The notes below the pieces were generated by a model that saw nothing but the letters and a program-made list of their open reading frames with translations, did no database searches and was not told the DNA's origin. Shown in pieces: positions 1 to 9,602 of a stretch of 64,000 bases of DNA. A program made the translations under genes and the position numbers. The stretch lies in NCBI GenBank assembly GCA_907163375.1, contig CAJQUW010010391.1:62001-126000 (forward strand), written 5' to 3'. Origin of the DNA: Prostheceraeus crozeri (Eukaryota > Platyhelminthes > Polycladida > Euryleptidae). The stretch's first letter is position 1. Each line of letters begins with the position of its first letter.

Positions 1-247
1 CTTGGATTTCAACTCCAACTTTTTGCTGGGGTCTCTCAATCAATGAAGGGAAATTTTGATTACGAGAAGATTTGCTTGAGATAGCTTGACTTTGCTTTAA
101 TACTGAAATGCCGAGAATTTTGGATTGCCGATACAACGTCGAAATGCGTCAATTGACGCACTACAAGATTTTATATTTTTTAAATCCCAAAATTGATGTC
201 AATCATATTCCAATGACCTTAAGCATTAAAAGTATTAAGATGTATTA
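1..247. other. AT-rich sequence, nothing recognised
   Basis: No coding stretch, repeat or RNA structure that I can support. It ends at the TA that flanks the TIR element starting at 248. Confidence 0.5.
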
Positions 248-1977
248 CAGCAGCCCCTGTCATTAACGTTCTTGCTTTTAACGACTTCCTGTCGATTACG
301 ACCAAAAAATTTGGCACCGATGCAAAATTACTATATCTCTTATATAATTCAACCTGTGCATAACGACTTCCTGTCTAACGCGGCTCACGACCTCAGTAAT
401 TTGGCAAACTGCTCTCTGATCCCTGTTTATTGCGACCGCAGATTGCGGGGAACAAAGAAATACGTGTAGATGTTTCACTGACTTTATGTATTAATAACAG
501 ACAAACATCAATGGTCTTATTATGTAACAGCTGTCAGGTGAGCATTTTGATCCCTCACTCTGAGCTCTCACAGATACGTGAGTCTCAACACTCACAATTT
601 ACTGGCTTCGTAGCTTGCTGGAGGCGATGAGACAACATAAAATAGTGGAGTATTGAAAGATCTTGGTCTCATGCACACAACGAAGGACATTAATGAGATT
701 AAAAAAAAACTTGAAATAGCATCTTGCTTTCATTGTATATTGTACATATACACTGTAAATCGCTGGATACGAAAATTACATACAAACACATACCAAGTTT
801 ACATACAATTTGAAACCAACATTTGATACGAGATTCTGGTATATATAAAGAAATCTGGTTTTTTTTTTCATACGAATTACTTTACTTTCGTTCGTATGTG
901 TGTGGTATGTAAACGATACGAACTATGCTAACTGTGATTGGTTGTTTTACGTTGAATTGGACTTTATATGTTTTGATTACGAGACCCCGGTGCATTGGTA
1001 TTGTTATTCGTATGTCTATGCTATGAATAAGATATTAAAAAATGCAAATAAAAAATGTAATATACACATATACTACTTCCAATAATTTTTTTTTTTAATA
1101 TTCGTGAATAAGTATTGTCTTTAACTAGATTGATTTATGTGTATTTAAATTAGATTTATTCTTCGCAGCCGTATGTCAGCATTTGTCTTCTTCGCAGTAT
1201 TGATATATTAAGATCATTATATATATTATATATAATATTTATATATCACAAGAGGAATCAAATACAAAAATTTTATTGAAATAAGCCTTTTATCATGATT
1301 GATTGATGCTTTCTTTAAACTTTGTGCTCACACCTTTTTTTATTATTAAAAAAGCATACAAAAATAACTAAAAACAAAATGCTAAAAAATAAAAAAATAT
1401 TTGGTAATACCAAAAAAAAAAATTGGTATTGAAATATTTTTATATGTAGTGTAGGCTTATACTGGTGCAACATGAAGCATATGCCGGGTATTATTGGAGA
1501 AAGTTAGCTTGCATGCTAAAAACACAATGGAATATGAATGCATGTACATGCTGTAATAGGCCTACATTTGAATTTATTCTACATAATTGTACTGGTAGTA
1601 TAATCTCACAGTTTTACACAATGTCTGCACACTGTCCCTAACTACAGTGTATCAACAAATTTTCCATTAATTAATGTGTACTTGTTTGTGTATCATATTA
1701 TCGTTATATTTCTATACAGTTTTCTAAAACTTCATTAAATCTTGCGTAATAGGCCCTTTGAATAGACACTTTCATAGCCTCTGAAACTATAAAAGCTAGT
1801 ATCATTCGTGCAGTCATGATGTGTTGGACTTGTGTGTAGGCTTATGACTGGATATTGCTATAATGTCATATATTAAACAAAAAGGTAGCCAAAAGTTTGC
1901 CTGTGAATAACGATCACCTGTCTATAACGACTTTATTTGCTTTGCAGAGAGGTGGTCGTTATAGACAGGGACTACTG
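248..1977. mobile_element. Non-autonomous TIR element, probably pogo/Tigger-like (Tc1/mariner)
   Basis: The left end reads CAGCAGCCCCTGTC and the reverse complement of the right end reads CAGTAGTCCCTGTC, so the TIRs match apart from two C/T changes. Both ends abut TA (246-247 and 1978-1979), the Tc1/mariner target duplication. The core of the terminal motif, ACGACTTCCTGTC, recurs at about 283 and 363, suggesting subterminal transposase-binding copies. The 1.7 kb interior is AT-rich and holds no transposase; open stretches are under 80 codons and unconvincing. Family assignment rests on TSD and TIR style only. Confidence 0.6.
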
Positions 1978-1979
1978 TA

Positions 1980-2778
1980 TTACAAAGATGAATCATGATA
2001 ACTGTGTAATTATATATAGGCCACGACACTATCCATATAGCCTACCCGGGGTGATTCCGCTCCTCGCAAGTCCTGTCCAAGTCTGGACAAAGCGAGCGAG
2101 TCTGTCCACAGGGATCTTGCCACCTTATGGGAGATGTTCCAATCATCGATTCAAAATATGAAACAAATTTGCTGGAAACATTTATTCGTTACAGTGGTTG
2201 ACATTTGTGATTAAATTAACAATCCACCTTTACTTCATTAGGTTCATTAGGACAGAGATTTGTAGGATTTTCTATTTCTGTCTTAAATTTATTTAGGCCT
2301 ATGTTGGATACGTCAGACATGTTTGGAGAAATAAAGATTTATATGTTGACACGATATAAATGCTTAAGCCTTCAATTTATTTGTTTTCAGGCTACAGCAG
2401 ATTTTCGTAATTATGGCGGCCATTTTGACTTATGCCTATAGCGTCATTATTTGACATAGCCTGTATGTAACTTATTGGCATATCGCTAGTCTCAAATGAA
2501 ATAAAATGGTTGACTTTAAATCTGTTGGCAATACATTATTGGCCTTAAAATCATTCATTTTCGAGATGTAGCCCATTTTTATAATCATGGCGGCCATTTT
2601 GAAAGATGACGTCATAATTTGGCAATAGCTCATTGATGATTTTGGTGACTGACATACATGATATCTGTGACATGTATACTTTCCAGAAATACAAGTGGTT
2701 AAGGGCACACATTTATTTTTGTTTTGATGACCGTTTCCGCCGGGTGTGAATGATTGCATAAGAGGCCGAGGGTACATG
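1980..2778. other. Non-coding; two copies of a GGCGGCCATTTT motif
   Basis: No gene seen. The word ATGGCGGCCATTTTGA occurs at about 2414 and 2588 in the same orientation, with loosely similar flanks, so a short diverged direct repeat may be present. A somewhat GC-richer patch lies at 2045-2120. Confidence 0.4.
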
Positions 2779-4013
2779 CCTGATGTTCATGCAAAGCAGA
2801 AGAACTCGACAGCCAAGAACGACGACTGAATGGAAAAGCAAGCATACTTCCAATTCTTTGCTTTGGTAATCATCGTGGCGAAGTCTTTCTGCTGCAGATG
2901 ATTTTAGACAACATCAATTATTGGGTGATGGCTGGATCAACCTTCAGCAGAAATGCCTTGTAACCGAACGCCAGAAACTTTGTATTTTCCTGTTTTATTT
3001 CTTCCAAAGTCTCCATTTCTCTTCCAAGTTCAAGCCCACACATTTTCATTTACTACTTCCAGTTCTTCACTTAAATGGCATTCATCATGGCAAATTCAAC
3101 GTAGCAAAGTGCGTCAAGGTAACAAATTTTAAAAAACAAGCTAACGACTAGTTGATTTTTAAAAGGTGAAGAACATGGTTTAAAAGAAAATTATTATATA
3201 CTAAAATGTGTAAAATTTGAAAATACTTACTAGAAGGACAAACAACGGTCTGTCAACAAAGTCTTTCGCCATTGTTGCAGATTACCAAACAGCTTTCACT
3301 TCAATCATGCAATAATGAATATTTGTAAGTACATAAAGTGTGAAATCAATGTGTTAAATCAAATATTTTTAGTTAAGACATTTTTCAAATAAAAATCAAT
3401 ACCTAGAGGATCATATGACCTTCGTTAGAAAACAATGCAGCATGAATATTATTATATGTGAACTACATGAACAAAAATCGAATTCCAAATTTAAAATGAG
3501 AAATAACTACAGTCAGGCCTATGGCTGGAAATCTTTGTTCACTTTTGTCACTGGATTATGTCACAACTCAGTAGAGAGAAAAAGAGTTAATTAAACGATG
3601 GGGAAAATGAATCCTTACTTGAAACCGCACTGGACCATTTATAAAATTGCTAAAGAGATAAAGAGATGAAGATCTCAGTGATCGATCATGAAGACATTGA
3701 ATGCAGTTTAATGCTCAATCGTAAGTGTGATGACATTGTTCTAAATCAAAATGCCTGAGGTTGAACTTGGAAGGGAGGTGGAAAATTGATAGGAAATAAA
3801 ACAGGAAAATACGAAGTCTCTGGCGTTTGGTTGCAAGGCGTTTCTGCTGAAGGTTGATCCAGCCATCACACAATTGATGTTACATGATCATCTGTAACAG
3901 AAGGACTTCGCCACGATGGTTATCGTTTAAATGAGGAATTGGAAGTATGCTTGCTTTTCCATTCAGTCGTCGTTCTTGGCTTTTGAGTTCTTCTGCTTTG
4001 CATGAACATCAGG
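2779..4013. repeat. Foldback element with about 250-bp inverted arms
   Basis: The left arm (about 2779-3030) starts CCTGATGTTCATGCAAAGCA and reappears inverted at about 3760-4013, ending GCATGAACATCAGG. Matching landmarks include the AACCTTCAGCAGAAA block, a TTCCTGTTTTATTTC block and a CCATTCAGTCGTCG block. Arms are diverged, with small indels. The roughly 730-bp centre is AT-rich and non-coding. The last arm part plus about 130 bp downstream is related to sequence at 39589-39770, so this is an interspersed family. Confidence 0.7.
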
Positions 4014-4689
4014 CCTACACTATCGTGCTTAAATGCAATCATCGCAATCCTGACTATGGTAATAGAGATGTGTATTGGTTTCAAAATGAGACATCACTTG
4101 TTAATTTCTGTTGGATAATTGTAAAGTTATGCTACTTTAAAATTTAGTCACGCCTTTTATGCCGTACCCTGTAGGCCTAAAGATTCGTTCTGATTTAATA
4201 TCAAGTGGCATCTCGCGTCTGTTCTTACGTAGCGTTCTCAACAGATAAATTATTTGCTTGTTTTTGAGTTTTTTGAAAGTCAATACTGGCGAAATAATTA
4301 TCAACAGTTGCGTGGTTCTTCAGCAGCAAATCTGCGTGCAAGTCAAGCTCGAAGGATTGATACTTTCTATACGTCAAAAAGGGCGTTCAAAGAATAAAAT
4401 TGCAGTCTTCCTCAAAAGGGTTTCCGTCAGTGAATGAATCAGCATGACGCATTTACGACGTGAAGGTCATAAAAAGCTATCGACTGTCTGGTTTCGGCGA
4501 TGCCGAAGTTTCCATGCGCTGATCATGAATTAGCCAAACATTTTGAATGTAATCAAGAACACTACGATAGCGGCTGCAGTCACTCTACCTGCCGTTTTCA
4601 GAGTTACATTGTCTTCATATATAATTCGGGAGCATCATTATGATCCTTGTTTTGAAATACCACATGGGCTCTCGTTCCGGACCTGGATT
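4014..4689. other. Repeat-family flank and unassigned sequence
   Basis: The first 130 bp (to about 4145) matches 39620-39770, including the words GTATTGG and CTGTTGGATAATT, and belongs to the same repeat family as the foldback to its left. The rest may contain unrecognisable upstream parts of the decayed LINE starting at about 4690; I see no motif in it. Confidence 0.45.
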
Positions 4690-5041
4690 CAACACTAGCG
4701 CAGAGAGACAGAAATGAGTGCAAATGAAATAGGAAGTCATGCCGCGTTCAAATCAATCAAGGATCTCAACAGAAATTCGAAGCAGAAGACAGGGGTTATC
4801 AAAGACGAAAATGTAAGGCTACTCCAAGGCGATGAAGCGGTCACCAGGCAGTGGACGAAATACTGCACTGAGCTGTTTAAACGACCAGACACTGATGCTG
4901 CTGCACATTGATGAACTACATAACATGTCACCCCCACATGACCTCCAGCATGACATAACGCTATGCATGAGGTGGAAGCGTCAGTCAAACGATAGAAACT
5001 TCGAAATAGACCAGGCAGTGACATTATTCATATCGGAGTAG
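4690..5041 (+). pseudogene. LINE fragment, linker between endonuclease and reverse transcriptase (left half)
   Basis: Frames here give KSIKDLNRNSKQKTGVIKDE, then WTKYCTELF, and in a shifted frame EVEASVKR followed by PGSD. This order is typical of the endonuclease-to-RT linker and RT entry of invertebrate APE-type LINEs (KEYCSELY, then EVEEAIK..KSPGPDG). The copy has stop codons and frameshifts. Homology stops at about 5041, where the minus-strand PLE begins. The downstream RT blocks reappear at 21480-21900, so this is the left piece of one LINE split by a 16.4 kb composite insertion. Confidence 0.65.
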
Positions 5042-5044
5042 GCA

Positions 5045-5245
5045 AAATCCAATTCTGTCTTCTTCTAAAATTTTATGGCTAAGAGATGACGTTAAAAGCT
5101 ATTTACAGGCCCGACGTTTCACGCATTTGCGCTTCCTCAGGGTCAACACAAGCTAAAACCACAAGTAAGACCGACAGCGTAAGGAGAGCGTGATGACAAA
5201 GCTCTGCAACCTTATATGGTGGTGTGTGGGATGTGAGAATCAGAC
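5045..5245 (-). other. 3' tail of the minus-strand PLE with hammerhead-like core words
   Basis: On the minus strand the tail contains CCTGAGGA, a short GC-rich hairpin, then GTGAAACGTC. PLE tails commonly show this CTGANGA...GAAAC order, and hammerhead ribozyme motifs have been reported from PLEs. Here stem II is imperfect, and I cannot show a complete three-stem fold. Confidence 0.45.
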
Positions 5246-5374
5246 TAAAAATCAATCAGTTCATGTTTGCGGTTAATGTTGGGCTTCATGCTCTTGATAC
5301 ACCGAGCTTCACTCAAACGAGTGTCGACAGGATTCTTACATTTGTCCAAGATATCTAAAATGAAGTTGTCAATA
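5245..5374 (-). pseudogene. C-terminal piece of a PLE GIY-YIG endonuclease
   Basis: The reading frame gives SIDNFILDIL, then PVDTRLSEARCIKSMKPNIN and RKHELIDF before a stop. The R-x-x-EA-x-x-I-x-x-x-KP-x-x-N pattern is the usual end of PLE and related GIY-YIG proteins. It lacks its own N-terminal part; that lies beyond the hAT element, ending at 18145. The direct repeat GACACAAT at 5375-5382 marks the insertion edge. Confidence 0.75.
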
Positions 5375-5849
5375 GACACAATCAGAATTGGAAAAGTCGG
5401 AATTGGAATTAATTCCGATCCGGAATTAATTCCATTTTTCATCGGAATTGGAATTGGAATTGACGATATTCAAATCTACTAGAATTGGAATTGGAATTGA
5501 CCCTGATAAACCTCAATTCCACTTTTTCGATTGACCTGTGTTAAATCTATTTGTACAAAAATTGAAATTGCAACGTCCAATCACAACAATTGACAATATT
5601 AATTTTTAAGACTATAGTTATATAGCCCTAGAACGTATAAAATTATTTTCTACGTTTTAGTACAAATGAGGTCATTTTGACCTCACGTAATTTAAAGAAT
5701 ATTTTTGACATTAGATAATCCTTCTCGCTTGAGCTGTGTGATGATAGTCGTGTGGATTCAATCGCTGGTTACTTTTTAAACAACTCTGGTTCGAGCCCCT
5801 AGTCATTCGCATCAGCAAGTCCTAGTTTGTCACTTTTCTTTTATACAAC

Positions 5850-6644
5850 ATGAGTGAGAAAGAAAAGGCGCATCCTGATTTTGGACTAGTCAAACGCATG
5901 TCAAATGCCCAAATGTCCAAGCTGTCGAAAGACCAATTGATTTCAGTCCTGAGAGAGGCTATCAATAATTGCAATGCCCCAGAAGCGGGACAAACGGCCA
6001 CTCCATATGCTACCAAGGATGTCATCGTTGAGATTATGGACAACAAACTGAATAGTCATTTCAAATTAATTGAAGAAATGTTATCCCAAACCATGGAGAG
6101 TCTCAAGAATGTACGCTCCACGTGCGATTCTCTCCAAATCCAAATCAATGAGTTGAAGGAGAAATCTAAATCCAAGTCTATCAGCTTTGACTCTGATGAC
6201 ATTGTAAATGAGTTAGAGCAACGGATGAATCGACGATCGAATGTGGTTATATCTGGATTAGCAGAGAACCAAAGTGGATCTGTCGACGAGAGGAAACAAA
6301 GCGATGAATCGAAAGTTAAAGACATTTTTCGCGAGCTCGGCAACCATTCTGCAGTTGTGCTCTCTGTAGCAAGAATCGGGAAGCCTAGTTCCAAAAGATC
6401 AAGACTTGTGCGGGTGACTTTGTCTGACTCTGAAATGAAAATGTCGATTTTGAAAAATTCTAAGTCCCTCAGAAGTTCGAACTCATATCGTCACATATTT
6501 GTAAATAATGACCTGACATTTAAACAAAGGGAGGAACAAAAGGCTCTTCGTGACGAATTGAAAACCAGAAGAGGATATGGGGAAGACGTCGTCATCTACA
6601 AAAGCAAAATTACAAGGAAAGATGATATCAAGAATTTTCAATAA
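5850..6644 (+). CDS. LINE ORF1 protein, coiled coil plus RRM-like RNA-binding domain
   Basis: An intact 264-codon frame beginning MSEKEKAHPDFGL. Residues about 60-115 are leucine- and charge-patterned (EEMLSQTMESLK, then LQIQINELKEK), fitting a coiled coil for trimerisation. Residues about 130-215 fit the RRM-like fold of LINE ORF1 proteins: RRSNVVISGLAE, a later VLSVARIG, RLVRVTLSDSEMK and the closing IFVNNDLTFKQREEQKALRDE. Such proteins bind LINE RNA and act as chaperones in the ribonucleoprotein. It ends at TAA 6642-6644, and ORF2 starts in a different frame at once. The start is the first ATG of the frame, preceded by a stop-rich leader. No disabling change seen. Confidence 0.8.
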   Translation: MSEKEKAHPDFGLVKRMSNAQMSKLSKDQLISVLREAINNCNAPEAGQTATPYATKDVIVEIMDNKLNSHFKLIEEMLSQTMESLKNVRSTCDSLQIQINELKEKSKSKSISFDSDDIVNELEQRMNRRSNVVISGLAENQSGSVDERKQSDESKVKDIFRELGNHSAVVLSVARIGKPSSKRSRLVRVTLSDSEMKMSILKNSKSLRSSNSYRHIFVNNDLTFKQREEQKALRDELKTRRGYGEDVVIYKSKITRKDDIKNFQ

Positions 6645-9090
6645 ATTGTTTTTCATGTTGTGTACCCCCCTATATCCTTTTATCCAACATACAATCCCTA
6701 CGTCCAAAGCACGACGAATTGTGTGTAATTTCTTCCGCTAGAGTACCCGATGTTATTGCCCTCTGTGAAACCTGGTTACATGAAAATATTTCTGATGACG
6801 AGCTAATAATTCCAGGATACAGTCTTCATAGACAAGACAGACATGATGGCAGAAGAGGCGGTGGCGTTTGTGCTTACGTACGAAACAACATTACTCATAC
6901 TGTTGAACCTTTAGTTGATAATCTGGATTTTATTGAATGTCTTCGTATAAAGTTTAATTCAATAAGTATTGCTTTACTGGTCATATACATTCCTCCGAAT
7001 TTGAATAGCTCCAATTATCAGCAAGTGAATGATTTTATCATCTATGTTTGCGATTCATTGTCATCTTTTGAACTCATGATTGTTAGAGACCTAAATAGAT
7101 TCCCTACAAACTGTATTGATGGAAGTTTGAATCTTAAGCAAGTAGTCAACTGTCCTACACGGAAAGGTAATATTCTTGATAAAATCCTTCTGTCTGACTC
7201 TGTCCTTTCATCCTACTATTGTAAAGCATGTCCTGTATGTCTCAACTCTCCTATCAAAGTAGGACCCCCAATTGGAGGTTCTGATCACGGTACTGTTACG
7301 TTGAGACCTTGCAATAATGTCATGCAGAAAGCTAAGGAAAAGTTTTATTTTGCTAAAGTATATAATTTTCGTGATAGTCATGTTGCCAAATTTTGTCATT
7401 CATTAGATGCCTTTCCTTGGCAAAGATTCTATGGAATGGATGTTCCCTTCAAAGAAAAATTTAATATTTTTTACAGCATTTTGCACAATGCTATGGAAAA
7501 CATCCCACAACAAACTGTAAGAATGTCCGGTCGAGAGAAACCATGGATCACACCTAGATTGAAAATGATGATAAACCTCCGCTATGATGCCTACAGGAAA
7601 GGAAATTTTGATTTGTATTATCACTATAAAGAGAAAGTCACAAGCGAAATGAAGTGCGCAAAAAGAAAATGGATTGAAAGCCTAAACGGTAAACCAAATG
7701 GATTATGGAAAGTACTCAGTGCAACGAATAATATCAAATCAAATAGTCTTTCAATTTCAAATGATGCAGCAGAGACTATCAATGCTAGTTTTGCATCGAA
7801 CTTCTCCGCTCCTCCTAACTGGCCTGATATTTTGCGAGGAGTTGAAGAAAAGGCTGAAGCAAAGGAATGGAAAACTGATATCTCTGTTGAAAGAACCTAT
7901 GCCTTACTCCAAAAATTGAAAGCAAACCAGTCCTCCGGTAGTGATGACATCCCGCCATTCCTAGTAAAAGCTGCCTGCGATGTCTTAGCTGCTCCGCTCA
8001 CCCATCTTATCACCCTATCCTTCGAATCCAAGTCAGTGCCCGATGCCTGGAAAATTGCTAGAGTAAATCCAATCCCCAAAAAGAAACATAATGACTTCCG
8101 GCCTATATCGGTCTTACCTGCATTCTCAAAAGTCCTCGAACAATATGTAATTGATTCGATCAAGCCATCTCTCATTGACGCATACGGTACCGACCAATTT
8201 GGTTTTAGACCGTCCTACTCAACGCTTCACGCAAACATCCGCATTCACGACTTCACAACATTATCATTGGACGAGTTGTATTGTACTGGTGTCGCTTTAC
8301 TTTCATTCGACATGTCCAAAGCATTTGACCGTCTTAATCATGGGAGTCTTATCAGCTCCTTAATCGAGGCTGATCTTCCCAAGGATTTTATGTTATGGTG
8401 CAGTGATCTTCTCGTGAACCGTCATCAATATGTGAAGCTAGGACATTGTACGAGGTCTACCACCCCAGTTACTTCAGGTATTCCGCAAGGATGAAAACTT
8501 TCTCCCTTTCTTTTCTGCACCCATATGAGATCATTCAAAGCTCTACACCCACATGCCTTGACTTCTAAATATGCTGACGACATCGTGATTGTTCTACCTG
8601 CCTTCCGTTCAATTGATATCGAACTCCAAATTCGAGACGAAATCAATCATTTAAAAGACTGGTGTAACTCACATGGTCTAGTACTAAATTGTGAAAAAAC
8701 CCAATGCATGTTTATTGCTAAAAGTCAGAATTCTTTAGTGCCTCGTGATATTCATTTTGTAAATAGTATAAAGATTCTTGGAGTCATTTATGACTCAAAT
8801 CTATCTTGGAATACTTTTGTAGACAATTTATGCAAACGTGCCAACCAGCGTCTTTATGTCATAAAGTGATTAAAACAATGCCTTTCTGTGTCCCAACTCA
8901 TTCAGATTTATATTGCTACTGTCCTTTCAACGCTGGAATACAATGCTGCCCTCCTCGTTGGACTGAACCAGCTTAATGTTTAAAAATTGGAAAGGTTCGG
9001 CGACGTTCTTACAAAATTATTTGCGGACCAAAGTGCAGTTGTGATAGCTTTACCCCCTATCCCTAAGAAGGGAAAGATCTGCCCTAACAG
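6644..9090 (+). pseudogene. LINE ORF2, APE endonuclease and reverse transcriptase
   Basis: The frame is open from just after ORF1. It gives the endonuclease entry NIQSLRPKHDELCVI, then PDVIALCETWLHE, GGGVCAYVR and the catalytic-end motif GGSDHGTVTL. The RT follows: NPIPKKKHNDFRPISVLP, DQFGFRPSYST, the first catalytic block FDMSKAFDRLNH, SGIPQG, and the active-site YADDIVIV at about 8569-8592. A TGA at 8492-8494 falls directly after GIPQG; the frame then continues unchanged to a second stop at 8867-8869, and thumb-like sequence (VSQLIQIYIATVLSTLEYN) runs on with further stops. Otherwise complete in order. No ATG opens the frame; ORF2 may use reinitiation after ORF1. Confidence 0.85.
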
Positions 9091-9373
9091 TTTTCAGAAA
9101 AATGTTAGAACCAAAACATTTATTGCATAAAATCATGCCCCCCAAACTTTCAAGATCCCGACATTCCCTCGCTGTCTCTATCCCCTTTTCAAAAACCCAA
9201 CAACGCCAATTGTCATTTATTCCCAGATGCTCTATTTTGCATAACCTAGCAGAAATATGCTAACTAATGTATTTCCTACAGCTACTGTGCATGTCTTCTG
9301 TATACTGTACAAGCCCTGTATTTTTCATCTGTGTATCTGCAATGCATGATTTCCATTTCAAATGAATAAACAC

Positions 9374-9391
9374 ATACTACTACTACTACTT
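9374..9391 (+). repeat. TAC microsatellite tail of the LINE
   Basis: Five TAC units after AATAAACACA form the LINE 3' end. Similar TAC/TGC triplets resume at about 12478-12494, after the plus-strand PLE, suggesting the PLE landed within this tail. Confidence 0.6.
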
Positions 9392-9602
9392 TCTCCGCTT
9401 CTGAACGTGCTACAGCTCATGAACTTTTTTCTCTCGCAAGAAACAAGCATCCGTCCAACAGCATAATTTTGTCAGCACCATCTCCTTTTGAAAGCTCCAA
9501 TAATGAGTGGTCTCCTGCCACAAAGGCGGCTGTTTATGACAAAATTCTCAATCATTTAAACTGATATATGGGAGGCTTACGCCCCATCTCCTCAATTCAA
9601 CA

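Larger units (their letters stand above)
5700..9391 (+). mobile_element. APE-type LINE (CR1/Jockey-like) with a TAC-repeat tail
   Basis: A two-ORF non-LTR retrotransposon: ORF1 at 5850-6644, ORF2 from about 6644 to about 9090, a short 3' region, and AATAAACA followed by a TAC microsatellite (9374-9388). It has no poly-A tail; microsatellite 3' ends are usual in the CR1 group. The 5' limit is uncertain, placed just after the piggyBac palindrome. No clear target duplication was found. Nearly full length; ORF1 is intact and ORF2 carries a few late stops, so the insertion is fairly young. Confidence 0.8.

Noticed and set aside
2472-2777. 101-codon minus-strand frame
   Set aside because: Low-complexity AT-rich region, no family resemblance, no supporting context.
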